From NCBI RefSeq assembly GCF_918797505.1, contig NC_092793.1, positions 80,969,912 through 81,033,911 of the forward strand: a DNA stretch of 64,000 nt, read 5' to 3'. The number at the start of each line of letters is the position of its first letter. Position 1 is the first letter of the stretch. Below the pieces are notes generated by a model. It saw only the letters and a list, made by a program, of their open reading frames with translations, searched no databases and was not told where the DNA came from. The DNA is from Bemisia tabaci (taxonomy: Eukaryota; Arthropoda; Insecta; Hemiptera; Aleyrodidae). Shown piece after piece: positions 23,235 to 35,001 of the stretch. Position numbers and translations under genes: made by a program.

Positions 23235-23486
23235 CTGCCATGCTTAGGAAAAATGCCGTATGAACATTCAAGAGTTCCCAAATTTCCGTCGATAAAATGT
23301 TTATTTTGAGTAAAGTCATGAATATTTTTCCGCGAAATTGTCAAGAACTTTAGGTATAATTGTGAACAAAATTATCTGAAAAATTGGAAGAAAAATATTT
23401 GCAAACTCTCCCGAAAATGCGTGATCTGCGAACGGAAATTTGGCAACGCCTGAAGGTTTATACGGCGTTTTTCCTAGGCACGGCAG
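23235..23486. mobile_element. Family A MITE, copy 1
   Basis: A 252-bp element with about 50-bp inverted ends: CTGCCATGCTTAGGAAAAAT at left, ACGGCGTTTTTCCTAGGCAC then GGCAG at right. The interior has TGCCAAATTTCC and its inverse. Non-coding. Flanks AACC and AATA do not form a clear duplication. Confidence 0.8.
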
Positions 23487-25065
23487 AATAGTAAGTTCAA
23501 TCCTATAGGTTTCTCTGAAAGAGGTTTTACAGTTTCCATCGATCGGTTCTCTTCCTTTGAGAAACTTTAACGAGCAAATTATCCTCGTGTCCTATATACT
23601 GAAACTACAAAGCCTAATTCACCACATACCTGCCATGCAATATAGAATCGTCTCCATGTTTTGTCTGCAACTCTATTTTCTCCGAGTGACGTCATGAGTC
23701 TCGCTGTCTATAGCGCCGATTGTTGATGCTCTGTCACGGGTAAAAATTCTCGACTGCCATTTCTTAATGTTGCCAAAGTAACTTTTAAAAAGCATATCAA
23801 AATTGATCCGCCATTGGAAGGAGCACCATAAAAACTTACGTTATCCATAGCAACCTCCACGGTTTGTATTGAATTCCAAAATGAGATACGGTCAGTGGAA
23901 ACTCTTTGAACACTTAGATCCCTTACGGACATTTTAAAATTTGGTGATAAAAAGCAAGGTTTCATGTTAACCAATCATGAACGTAAAATATCTTCATTAT
24001 TATCCATCTGATCCGGGTGAACATCTAACGCGATTTTCAGGTTTTTGATGCAATTGCGCTGGCGTTGATCGCACTATGTCACGAAAAAATCTAAAAATCG
24101 CGTCAGACGTTCTCTAGGATCAGGTAAATGATGGAGATATATCTTTTTTATGGTTGGTTCGCCTATAACCTTGTTTTCCACCCAAAATATCAAGGCGTCC
24201 CTGCAGGGTTTAGTGATCCTATGTTACCTTTAACTTACACAAATTACATGCAAAGCTCATTAAGTTTCCCAATGAATCATGCTTTAAACCTTACCTAAGG
24301 TACGAATCCATATACTCATTTAGCCATAACTCATTGCGTTGTTCTGTTGATAGAATCTAGCAAATTCAATAAAAATCAGCTAAGTTTTATAAGCACCCAA
24401 AATACAGGGTTACGCTGCTAGTACACCGACCATCCTCCACGCCTTTTCCAAAAAAATCGGTAACTCAGACTTATTTTTTTCCTCCCGAAATTCTCGGAAA
24501 GCAATGATCCAGATCTTGTCAAAACAAGGCTAGATTAAACATTGAGCTTGGGACATGGTGAAAATTTCTCGTGGGTTCGTCGTGAATTGCAACGCTGGGG
24601 TGATTTTGACATGGTGCCCAACCAATACATTTTACGAGCCACCTCGAGAACACCACGGTAATTACTCGTCAAAATTGCGGTTGTACGTTTTGTTTATTCC
24701 TCGGTAACACAAACGCGGACGTTTTTATGCCCCTACTCAACCGCCTATCAATAGCTACAATTAAATCGCTCAATCTTGGAGGCCTTTACCCTCTCGAGCC
24801 ACATGCCACATCCCTTGACCCCAACGTATGCTCTAGAGGGAGGGTTCTTTATCAACAGAATCGATTATTATCGATATACTCGACGTCCTCAGGATCGATA
24901 TCAGGAACAGTGCTAGAGTTCCGTTCGGATGTTCAATCAGGTGTCCGGGGAATGAAGGAAACGATATCGGTTAAAGATGGTCAAAGATTTAAAAGATACG
25001 ACTGTCAAAAATTCTCTCTCCCATTTTGTCCTCTTCCCTTTCCTCTAAAAAATCTGCGAAATTGG
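23487..25065. other. Anonymous DNA, no gene seen
   Basis: A 117-codon plus frame at 24727-25080 has an ATG but no domain, and its end runs into the family E repeat. It is treated as chance. Confidence 0.4.
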
Positions 25066-25069
25066 TCTC

Positions 25070-25470
25070 CAGACGCGTAAAACACGATGCGCAATTTATG
25101 AACGCGAGGAAGTTACTCCAAAACCCAGAAATATGCAGTTTAAAAAGCGAAACTTTTCCGCCAATCTAAATCAATCATAAAATGTCTTTCTCTTCCTCAT
25201 GAATGAAAACAATAGGAAGGTCAAAATATACCTTCAGAATCAAAGAATTGAATCTCATCCATGTTATTTGTGGTTAGCAAACAACAATTCCACATTGAAC
25301 TAATTTATTTCAATAAAACATCCATGGAAAATGAGAGGAGATAGCGATTTGACTGTCGTACTACATCACTTGCATTATTTGCCCGCCAGTCCGGAGCGTA
25401 GGAAATTACTCAGCAGTCTTTGGACTTTTTAAAAGCGAGTTTGCCCAGGACTTTATCTCCAAAAATATGC
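25070..25470 (+). repeat. Family E repeat, copy 2
   Basis: Begins with ACGCGTAAAACACGATGCGC and carries the GAAAATGAGAGGAGATAG block, ending near CTCCAAAAATATGCAATAG. A third partial copy follows directly in the same orientation. Confidence 0.6.
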
Positions 25471-25544
25471 AATAGATCTATCTGCCGTTCTAAGAAAGAA
25501 CGCTGTATGAACATTCGAGAGTTGTTCAATTATTTTTCCTGATT

Positions 25545-25835
25545 AAACTTGTATTTTTGACGGAATGTATGCAATGTATACATTTTATTTTAACGAACAA
25601 CAGCTTAATGGAAAATAAGAGGGGATAGCGATTTGACTGCCGTATAGTAGGTAGGTACATCGTTTTCATCATTTTCGCGCCACACCGGCGCGTTTGAAAT
25701 TCCTTCGAGTCTTCAGACTGTTTAAAAGCGGGCTTGTCCGGGATTTTGGCTCCAAAAATACGCAATAAATCACCACATAATCTCCTCGCCCGATAATTTC
25801 AGAATATTTAATAAAGAACACAAGGTTTAGTGACC
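25545..25835 (+). repeat. Family E repeat, partial copy 3
   Basis: Repeats AAAATAAGAGGGGATAGCGA, TTTTGGCTCCAAAAATACGC and the final TTTAGTGAC block of copy 1. Head-to-tail with copy 2. Confidence 0.6.
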
Positions 25836-25932
25836 CATAAGGCTTCCAGTAAAAACATGTGAAAAGGCAGGATTCGGCGAAGAAACTGAAGGACATTTAT
25901 TCGTGAGGGGTATCTACGTAGCAGTTGTAAAT

Positions 25933-26173
25933 GGACCGCGGTCTTAAACAGAAAGGAACCAAGCCACATCAGCTATTACCAAATTTAATTGCGCAATCCA
26001 ATTGTTTACGGTTTTGCGTATTTTCGTGCAAATTTTTGTGAATTTTCTCCATGATACGAAGCAAATTCTTTAAAATTTTCAAAGAAATCCACACCAACAT
26101 TCTCTCGTAAAAGATTCAAGTGCCCAGCTAAAGGCAGAAACTGATGTGGCTTAAGGTTCCTGTCTGCTGGTCC
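25933..26173. mobile_element. Family B MITE, copy 1
   Basis: A 241-bp element from GGACCGCGGTCTTAAACAG to GTCTGCTGGTCC, with inverted AAAGGAACCAAGCCACATCA near the left end and its inverse near the right. Flanked by AAAT on both sides (25929-25932, 26174-26177). Other copies are at 32984-33715 and 57898-58152. Confidence 0.78.
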
Positions 26174-26246
26174 AAATAACATCGAATGAATATCGCATGA
26201 ACTTCATCGAGTAGAAGCAGGCAAATTTGACTATGATTGTGCTATT

Positions 26247-26500
26247 CTGCCATGCTAAGGAAGAACGCCGTATGAACATGCGAGAGTTGCCAAATTTTCC
26301 TCGATGAAACATTTATTTATGATGAAAATTATGAATATTTTTCCTTGAAATTTTCAGACGCTTTAGATCAAATTACAAACAAAATTATCCGAGAAATTGG
26401 TAGACAAATGTTCAAAAAAAAATTATGAAAATTGGTGATTTGCCGGGGGAAATTTGGCAACGCCTGAAGGCTGATACGGCGTTTTTCCTTAGCACGGCAG
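26247..26500. mobile_element. Family A MITE, copy 2
   Basis: A 254-bp element from CTGCCATGCTAAGGAAGAAC to CCTTAGCACGGCAG. Flanked by TATT on both sides (26243-26246, 26501-26504). Confidence 0.85.
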
Positions 26501-26504
26501 TATT

Positions 26505-26823
26505 GGCCGTAGTGAATGCGTAGTACATACGTCATCGCTGAGCCGGGGGAGCCCGATGCGAAACTAACGATTTTCCCGGACGAATATGACTTAATTGAGG
26601 CCCGCAACAGGGCACGTAGCGGGCTCGTAGAGGGAGGCGTGGGGGGAGAAGGGTAGTCGGAAGTGCGGTTATTTTCAAACTGTGCCCGAGATAGTTGATA
26701 GTTGGGTGTTGAGTGATTAACGGTGTGTGCTGAGTCGGGGAGTTGTCATCGGTGACGAGCTGGGCGGGGCGGGGCGGCGGTTGGTGCGGTGTGGTGCGTG
26801 GGTGCGCTTCATGCAACCGTTTA
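26505..26823. other. GC-rich patch, no gene seen
   Basis: G-rich sequence with GGCGGGGCGGGGCGGCGG at about 26762. Proline-rich minus frames here are a result of composition. Confidence 0.35.
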
Positions 26824-27356
26824 GCGCATCAACCTCGCGACTCGCGTGTCAGAGACCTTAGACATAAATCTCGACTGATAAGCAGGCCAAATTAGCCCTT
26901 CGATTAACTCTCCCTTACCCTGTGGTTAAGAGAAGTCGTCACCTTCCGGCCACAGTGGCACAAGCGCCATCCGACTTTTAAAAATGTCGGTTAGGTTAGG
27001 TTAGGGCGCATCAACCCATTGACGTATAATACAATCTAGACCGCGCATTGGGCCCGACTTTAGGCGGGGAAGGTAAGACAGCTAGGGGGGTAAAGACGCG
27101 CCTTCAGCCTAGTTGATACCGCCGGATATACGAGCTAAGTGTACCCGTATCAGACAACGGCACTGATAAGACTGGCATTTCCATTGTCTCGGTCGGTACA
27201 CTTACTGAGTGTTGCTGGGTTGCTTATCGTCTCGCCTGAAGGGACTCTAGTCCTGCCGAAATTTCCTAATGCACGGTCTAGATTGTATTATACGTCAATG
27301 CATCAACCTCGCGACTCGCGTGTCAGTGACATCGAGTCAGGTTAGGTTAGGTTAGG
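26824..27356. repeat. Tandem repeat ending in TTAGG runs, split by a MITE
   Basis: The block GCGCATCAACCTCGCGACTC occurs intact at 26824, and again from 27006 where it is split after ATCAACC by a 284-bp insert. Each unit ends in three TTAGG repeats (26991-27005 and 27342-27356). Without the insert the unit is about 180 bp. TTAGG is the common insect telomere unit, so these are short interstitial telomere-like runs. Confidence 0.7.
27017..27300. mobile_element. MITE with 8-bp CATCAACC duplication
   Basis: A 284-bp element with ends CATTGACGTATAATACAATC and its inverse (about 27 bp). Exact 8-bp flanks CATCAACC at 27009-27016 and 27301-27308. The empty site at 26827-26834 confirms the borders. 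The duplication length fits hAT or P superfamilies; the CATTG end is not a good hAT match. Confidence 0.85.
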
Positions 27357-28074
27357 TTTCATTTTGTTCAAAATCAGCAGCTGAGTCAGACTTTTAATCT
27401 GAATGAGAATTCGTTTGCATGATTGAATGATTCGTCCATTTACCTGCAACAAGCATACCCGCTTTTAAGACCCTTTTCTACCTCTCTTTTAAGACCCTTT
27501 TCTCTTTCTAATTTATTTTTTTTTTTTTAATTATGATTATTACTGAAAAGTTTAGCAATGTTTTGTGACGTTTTGGGTGACGCAATGGCCACAATTTGAT
27601 CAAATATGAGGAAAAAATACGTTTAAACCCTTGAAACGATCAAATTAAAATTGCAGCCGATTAGGCCTCAATGGCAAGGGGATCAATTTCATGCGGTGAA
27701 TTTTCTTGTTCTTCATTTTGAGCCTATTTACAAATTTTATCCTGATGATTACCGTTTCTTTCATAAAAAATATACTTTTTTATATCCACTCTACCATCTA
27801 GGCACCGGTCCATTTTCATGAAGTTTTCTCGGTTGGAAATTTGACGACGGTGGAGACCGAGCGGTTTCAGGTTTGCAACAAGGTAACACGGCATACGATG
27901 GCTGAACAAATCGCGCAACGATCTGTGAAAAAGGCTAAATATTTTTTGCGCTTATCGCGAGAGGAAGATAAAGCGCGGCAAAGTTTTGAAACAATATCCG
28001 AGCAATGGCCGCGGGGGCGGGAACGGGAGCTGGGTGGCGGGGGTGGGTCCATCGGGGTGGAAACGGAGCTGAGC
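27357..28074. other. Anonymous DNA, no gene seen
   Basis: An 88-codon plus frame at 27841-28107 runs into the family A copy; no domain. Confidence 0.4.
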
Positions 28075-28322
28075 GATGCTGAGGATAAACCTCTTATGAA
28101 CCTTTAAATGTTGCCAAATTTCCCTTGATGAAATACGAATTTATTGGAAAAGCCGTGAATATTTTTCTTCCAATTTTTTATATGATTCTCCTCGCAACTT
28201 TATCAAAAATATATGTAATTTTAAAGTAAAAGTAAACATAACTTTCTTCAAAAATAAATGGTTTTTCAGAGGAAATTTGGCATGATTTGAATATACATAC
28301 GGTGTTTTCCCGCAGCACAGCA
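28075..28322. mobile_element. Family A MITE, diverged copy 3
   Basis: The order TTATGAACC, TTGCCAAATTTCCC, then GAGGAAATTTGGCA and CATACGGTGTTTTCCC matches family A, with decayed ends. Confidence 0.65.
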
Positions 28323-28671
28323 ACATCCCACCATCCGGACTATATAGGATGCTGCGTCGTCGCACCGCGAGATAAGCGGCCAATGATGGTAGTTCCGAGT
28401 TCTCGGTGTCCCATAATATCTAACGATCTTATTACGACCAGCTTTAATTACTCCTGTCATCTCTTCTTAATGCTGTCGGTTCGGCTTCTACCGATTTTGC
28501 CTCGTCCCAAATGGCACAGAGCTGTCGACGCTACAATACGGTAGTTGAATTTTATTTTTTCAATTTGTGCTCTGGAAGCAATGAACGACTAAGAGGACCT
28601 GTATTTTATCGTTTCTCATTTGACCGAATCCTAGCTAAGAAATCGACTTTTAAAGTCATCAAACCTCATTT

Positions 28672-28806
28672 GAACAACATTTTGCAATTGGGAACCACAA
28701 TGTCTGGCTCTATAGAAACAACGCATGTACTATTAGGTTCGCTATGCACGTAAGTGTTTTAACAGACGAGCGAGAAATTGTAATTCCGGATTGCAAAATG
28801 TAGTCC
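28672..28806. mobile_element. Family F MITE, copy 3
   Basis: GCAATTGGGAACCACAATGT and TGGCTC at left, GAAATTGTAATTCCGGATTG and CAAAATGTAGTCC at right. Left end decayed; no clear duplication. Confidence 0.65.
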
Positions 28807-28861
28807 GTTTCAAACGGGAAAATATCGCGCCAGTAGTTTTCGTGATGTGGGTTAGGGGTTT

Positions 28862-28988
28862 GAACTTCATTTTGCAATTAGGAACTACAATTTCTGGCTC
28901 ACGCATGCGCATAAGGAAACAAATACGGTACAAACGTTATTTTTAAATAGAGCTAGAGATTGTAGTTCCTAATTGCAAAATTTTGTCC
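28862..28988. mobile_element. Family F MITE, copy 4
   Basis: TTTTGCAATTAGGAACTACA at left and GATTGTAGTTCCTAATTGCA at right, ending TTTTGTCC. Only about 55 bp separates it from copy 3. Confidence 0.7.
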
Positions 28989-29186
28989 AATTGACTTATG
29001 CAAACTGCTTCCACTACACTGCCGTGCTTGCAGTGGCGATTTTGCATGTTGGCAACACTGTTTTCTCTCCGTTTGGATTCATTGAAAATATCGATTTTCG
29101 GTGAGGCAAGCTGCCTCATAAGAATCGATTTTTTACATACATTGAAACGGAGAAAAAACAGTACTGGCGACTTTCAAGAATCGCTA

Positions 29187-29300
29187 CTGATACTGAGGAA
29201 AAACGTCATATGAGCCTTCAGATGTTGTCATATTTCTTTCAGTAAAAAACAAATTCACTGCAATTTTTCCTCCAATTTTTCAGACAATTTTTTATACGAT
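29187..29300. mobile_element. Family A MITE, left-end fragment
   Basis: ACTGAGGAAAAACGTCATATG and following text match the left part of family A; the right end is absent. Confidence 0.5.
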
Positions 29301-29404
29301 CATTCGATTTTTCATGTAACTATACACTAGGACTTTAGAAGCCATACATCGTATTGCTGTCTTCTAAATTTGAAAATTTTACTTTTTTTAGTCCATTAAT
29401 GTTC

Positions 29405-29432
29405 ATGCTTTTTTGTCTGTTGCAGGTAAGAT
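29405..29432 (+). promoter_or_regulatory. Possible recursive splice site (acceptor fused to donor)
   Basis: A pyrimidine-rich tract TTTTTTGTCTGTTGCAG is followed at once by GTAAG, with the junction between 29425 and 29426. An acceptor directly abutting a donor is the form of a zero-length-exon ratchet site known from long insect introns. It is plus-strand, as are the candidate exons at 39879 and 48447. By chance such a motif can appear in tens of kilobases, so this is suggestive only. Confidence 0.25.
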
Positions 29433-29844
29433 CTTAATCGAAGTTTTGCAGTTTGCTGTTCAGTGTAGTCTTGAGAGACGAAAATATTGTAAGTTTGAAC
29501 CAATCTTTGCAGTTCGCTGCAAATTATCGACTATTACTGATCTTTTGTTGTTATTCTAAAGTCTCTGAAGCAACAAAATGAGTCTGTTTCAATCATGGTA
29601 AGAATGGAGAGTGCAAACGAGATGTTGAGGAATTAAGTTACCTTTTACTTGTCAATCATCCATTTTTATATCGTATAATTATTAATACGAACGGATTTTG
29701 ACAATAAAATTATTTTAACCTCTCTATCAGCATATCGACGGTGTAAGTCGGGAATTACATAACTCGTTTATTGCGGTGTCTGAAAATCTCCGCCTCTACG
29801 CTATTTTTTTAAAGGAGAACAAATTAACATCATGCCTTGAAGTT

Positions 29845-30240
29845 TATGCAGGATTTTCTTCGCACGGAAAAGAAAAATCACGGCAGCTTTAAAGAATTTC
29901 CGTTGAGTAGTTTTTCGTTTAAAAAATAAAGTATGACAGGAAGTCTGCGACGTCGCAAACCGAGTTGTATGATTGCCGACTTACACTGTCGATAGGCCTT
30001 TTAAGCTCTATTATTCGATGCCGCGATTATCCTTACGCGAGTTCGAATAATCGCGCCGCACACAGTGCGACCGGTGTTAAACGTTCATTGGCGCCTGCAA
30101 GACTCTAAGAATACTTCACACATTGCGCTAAACAGTGCGGTTGGCGTCAAGCCCATATTAGCGCCTACAAGAGTGCATGAGTACTTCTCGCATTGCGCCA
30201 AACGCAGTGCAGTTGGTGAGTTGGCGTGAAGCTCATATTA
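29845..30240 (-). repeat. Family Y copy followed by family G-like sequence
   Basis: 29845-29990 is a family Y minus copy (AAAGTATGACAGGAAGTCTG). At 30080-30240 two near-tandem blocks (TTAGCGCCTACAAGAGTGCA; CATTGCGCCAAACGCAGTGC) resemble family G without a hairpin. Confidence 0.5.
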
Positions 30241-32980
30241 GCATCCACTAAACTGCGCCTGTGTCATCATTCTTGTCTTTCTGCTCCAGTTTTTACCATA
30301 ATTAAAGGGAAAATATGTATCCTCAATGTAACGATTCAGAAATTCGGATGAAATTCAATTTTTTTTGGGTACATTAAAAGAAAATAGAACGAACGAAAAT
30401 ATCGCGTCGAAATGTTACTATATATTTGTATATATTTTAATATATTCTAAAATATTCCTTACTTAACTCCACAATTTCGACGATTTATTCGTATTCCTCT
30501 TCTAGTGTTGGACGTTGAGACTTATATTTGCTTACCACTTTACAAACTTTAGCCACCCTCGTTCGCGATTGTCGCACTCTGCAACTGACATATCTGGAAT
30601 TTGCATGCAGAATTCTGATTTCTTTAATTAAATTTTCTTCCGACACTTTCAAGGACACTAAAACAGTTTATGATATGTTCATGATGAAACGTTAGTTGGT
30701 AGCCGAGACTTTGGAAGGCGAGCTCAGAAGAGAGAAACATGCTAGTATTCTGAGTGCATGTTCTGTCCTCTTGACAAATTGTGACATTTATGCATAAATG
30801 CGTGCCATTTTTTTCTTAGAATAATTCTTTTCCGCATTACACATGACAGCTGACAGCAGTTTGGGTGCAATTATCTTAAAACGAGCGTTTGAGTTTTTGC
30901 AAGTGTGCTCCGCAACAGACTATGTGTTATCTATCTTAAAGCTTACCTATGAGGTGAACTCAACTTTAACTTAATTCTACGCTGACTTTGAACGAAGCCT
31001 CAGGAGAAGTCTAAAAGTTATGGTGACAGAGAGCTTTTAATAAACTTTTTCTTAAAAAAACTCCACTAAATCATTCTAGCAAATCGTTTAGTGAAATAAC
31101 TTTAAAATAGCTTAGTCAGCTTTAAACACGAAATATTGCACCAACTGAACGACTTAGATGCTTATATTCTATAGTTACACGAGTATCTTTTGAACAGAAA
31201 AATGCGAGAATACAATCACGTACCGAAGTAAACTTACTCTCAAAGCTTACGCTGTAGATTTGTGAATGTAAAATAACACCAGAAAAGTAATAACAGTGAA
31301 GCATGCCGCACAATTCTCGTAACAGAAATATGATATTCCTCTTTCATGGCATTCATATGAGGTGCGCAACATTGAAAATCGAACCTTAAAAGAGATTTTG
31401 ATCCACAAATATGCATAAATTAAGCGGCAATAGTGCACTTTTATTCGTGTACCGTATGATAACAAGTAAACGGATCCGTGAGGGGATATTTCACACGAGG
31501 TCTTTCTAAGACTCCTTTGATTGGGGACAATCTATACCCTCAATGAATGGTTCATTCCTTCATAGGTTACTGTGTCACGGACACTCGTTCGATTTCAATC
31601 AATTGAAATAATGTCACTCACGTTTTTTCAGACAAGTAAGGGTGATAGAAAAACAAATTGTCCGTCCCTTATGAGCGCTCGCAGCTCAAGTAACCATTTT
31701 CGAAGGGGTGAAAATATTGGAAGTGATTTTACTCATAGCTCACATCAGGAAACGTGACTTAGGAGATTTCTGTGTACGATAGATTAGTGAGAGAAACGGA
31801 AAAAGAACGGTAGTTTTATTTTTGTAGAATGAAAAATAGAGCTCTTTTGTTTATCATTGACTTCTCTCAAACGCGGGTGCTTTTCATCTAAAGAACGTCG
31901 ATCAGAATCATTCGCTAGAAGCACTTCTTGGACAATGTAGCTTGAGAATTTCGGATGGTAGGTAACTTGTTCCCGCAATAAATTCTGTACTGTAGGTCGT
32001 AAGGTACTCTTCTTATCAATTACATAGTTGTTCCATTTAATAGAATACGCCGAGTTCAAAATGTTTAAACTATTTGAAATAGGTGGATCTGTTTATGATC
32101 AATTGTAGTGCAGAGGAAACTTGAACCTTTAAATGAAGTGTTGATTTTTCAGTTTATAAAAGAGATGCTGTATTTTTTTTGGTTTGCATTGGTTTCCGAA
32201 CCGTATCACAATATTTTTCTTACGGAAAATTTTCAAGACAATCATTGTATGGACTTGTTCCAATTGAATCGATTTCTGGTAGGAGAGTATGAGACCGAAA
32301 TTTTCAAAATCCTTTTTTTTTAAATTTTTGGGTATCTGGAAGATACTTACAAATTTTCTGAGATTTTTTTTTCCATTTTGTGAGAGAGCAATGCCTCTAA
32401 ACGTTCGCCCTTATCTCAAGGTCACACCTTTATGCTCTACTGAAGTATCGAAGATGAGTGATAAAACTTTTTAAACTCCCTTTTATTAAGCCTTTAATTT
32501 TTACGATTTTTTTTTTTCAATTTTCCTTCATGTTTTTGAAAAAGGGCGCGCGTAAGTCCAAAATTTCAAGCTAGCTAAAAAGCTTCTAAAAATTGCCCCT
32601 CGTTTCCAAATTTATCACACTTTTCCATAAAATTATTCCAGATCTCTTAAACAGATGCTGGCCGGCTGGCCCGGTGCTTTAAACAATCCAAAAACTGTTG
32701 AGTCATCTCACCTAGCTAGAAAATCAGCCTTTTATGTAGCTTGTAAAATTTAGTTTTGTGGATTTGCGCCCTTTCTACCAGAAGGGGTCGACCGATAACT
32801 AGAAGACCCACACAGACAGAGTGTGGCCACTTCTCTGTATGTCTCGTTTGTATATAATTAAAATGAACTTTTCTCTTCTAGCTATTTCAGTGATTTCACC
32901 TAAGATAGATCAGACGAATTTTGAGGGAAACTCGATTTCGAAAATTTGACACTTACTGCTCTCCCCGCTATCACAGCAGA
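30241..32980. other. Anonymous AT-rich DNA, no gene seen
   Basis: About 2.7 kb with only short frames on both strands, none with recognisable content or paired splice sites. Confidence 0.5.
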
Positions 32981-32983
32981 CCT

Positions 32984-33715
32984 GGACCGCGTCAATCAGA
33001 AAGGAACCAAGACTTATCAGCTATTGCCAATTTTAATTGGGCCGTTTAATTTTTTATATGAAAACGGTTGCACGGTTTCTCCGGTGAATTTTCCGCATAC
33101 TACGAAGCAAATTCTTTAAAACTCTCAAAAGGAATCCACTCTATTCTAAAATATTCAATGGAGATGTTGCATGTGTGCGATTTGACCGTTGATTCTTATG
33201 TAAAAGTTCGCGAGAAACACGATGGTGCTACTGGTTTTCTCTGAAATCATCTTCCAAGCTCAAAAAAAGCTCTCAAGTTGAGGCCAAAATGGAGGGGATA
33301 TCCCACGCTATTCTGAGAGTCCACATGTACATTAAGACAGACTCTCCATGCAAAGAATAGGGAACAAATACATTAGCAGTGATGCCGTGTTTTCAGTTTT
33401 GAAGTCCCCAAATAAAGTGGCAGCCCTGTTAAAGTATTGGCTCCCTATCTTTGCATGGAGAGTTTGTCTTGGTGTACAGGTGGACTCTCAGGATAGCGTG
33501 GGATATTTCCTCCATTTTGGCTTCAACTTGAGAGCTTTTTTTGAGCTTGGGAGTTGATTTCAGAGAAAACAAGTGGCATCATCGTGTTTCTCGCGAACTT
33601 TTACGTAAGAATCAACAGTCAAATCGCAAATTCCTCACACATGCAACATCTCCATTCCCAGGTTAAATTTGGCAATAGGTAACGTGACTTGGTTCCTTTC
33701 TGCTGAACGCGGTCC
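32984..33715. mobile_element. Family B MITE, copy 2, carrying a foldback
   Basis: GGACCGCGTCAATCAGAAAG at left and CTTTCTGCTGAACGCGGTCC at right. The interior matches copies 1 and 3 on both sides of the inserted foldback at 33157-33656. Without the insert it would be about 230 bp, like the other copies. Confidence 0.75.
33157..33656. mobile_element. Foldback element K, copy 1
   Basis: About 500 bp with inverted arms of nearly 200 bp (left AATGGAGATGTTGCATGTGT; right end ATGCAACATCTCCATT). The spacer contains CCGTGTTTTCAGTTTTGAAG. The spacer occurs in the reverse orientation in the copy at 53412-53925. Nested within family B copy 2. Non-coding. Confidence 0.85.
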
Positions 33716-33746
33716 AAATGGTTATACTCCGTATCTTCTGTTAACA

Positions 33747-34015
33747 GGGTGTCTAGCATCAGGATTTTCCCGATTCTATCAGGATTTGAGGTCAATCAGG
33801 ATTTTATTCCGATCTCATCAGAATTTGAGGAAAAATCGGTCGTAAAAGCAGGATTTAAACAAAGACGGCCGTCCGAAATTCTAGAGAAATTTTAATATTT
33901 CTCCGCAAAAAAATCAGGATTTGATCAGGATTTGGAAAAATTATGAAATCAGGATTTCGCAGTAAAAAATCAGGATTTCCCAAAATTGAAAAAAAAAAAA
34001 ACAACTTTAGAAATT
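33747..34015. repeat. Array of ATCAGGATTT motifs, hAT-like left end
   Basis: It starts CAGGGTGTCTAGC, then carries about eight ATCAGGATTTG-type motifs in the same orientation. The matching right terminus is not seen, so it is probably a truncated element of the same style as 21163-21464. Confidence 0.55.
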
Positions 34016-34019
34016 CTGA

Positions 34020-34993
34020 TTAACCATTGGTTCTAAGTAAGAATAATTTTCCAGGATGAGCGTTAGTCGAGGGAAGTTGCTCCATAGCGGAGCAGCGGTC
34101 TGTTGCCGAATGTACTCACACACGGAGCCGGAGCACGTATCGATCAGCTCGGCGGCGGCGCTCATTCTGTAAACTCATTTGATTGTACAAGCACATTAAT
34201 TATATCGATCTTGGTCGTGGCCGATGCCTGGTGCTCCGCGCTCGGTGCCTAGCCTGTTCCGGTCACCGATAAATAATTGAACAGTTGTTGTTTCAAGACG
34301 AAATGGTAAACACGGCCAGGGAAGTGGATGGCGGAAAAACCCAAGAGGTCGGGGTTTTTCTTCGCCGCCCGTCGGAAAGAATCGGGTCGCAGCCCCGAAG
34401 AAACGGACATTCATGCGCCTCCAGCCTGAGTTATTTGTATATCCCTTCGGCAGGGATCAAGAAAAATAGAAACGGAAAAATGTAAACAGCCGATAAAGTA
34501 TGTAGGAGTCGCCGGCAAACGGACTCGCTCCGTCGATTATTAGCCGAGGGGGTGACTCAAACATTACCAGCGTTATAGGCGGATACAGGCACCTTAAACG
34601 GAGGAGAGGCGGTAGGGGGGTCGGGGGACTCCTATAGAAATTTGTCTAAAAAGCTAATGTGCGGTTCAAGTCAAATGCGTCATGAATAATTACCAAATGT
34701 AAGAATCCTTTCTTCTTCTCTCCTCCGTTCCTCCCTTCTTTCTTTCGTCCTTGTTCTTCCTCCATTTTTCGGGTCTACGCCCCCATGCCCCCCTTCACTA
34801 TGGACTATGACTTCGCCTATGACTGCCGTCTTACCGAAGAGAGTAAAAATGGAATTTTGAGAAACCCATGCAGTAGCGTCCGAGCGGATATTTTTTGAAA
34901 TCGTCGACTCATAAGATCCTCGGAAAGTTTTCGAATGATCGAATCGACGAATTTTAGTCAGCAACTCCGTAAAAAGGGCCCTTTTAATTTCAC
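34020..34993. other. Anonymous DNA, partly GC-rich
   Basis: 34080-34500 is richer in CpG with open frames on both strands; no motif recognised. 34700-34790 is pyrimidine-rich. Confidence 0.35.
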
Positions 34994-35001
34994 GTTACGC
35001 G

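Noticed and set aside
24727..25080. 117-codon ATG frame as a gene
   Set aside because: No recognisable motif, no splice or promoter context, and it runs into the family E repeat.
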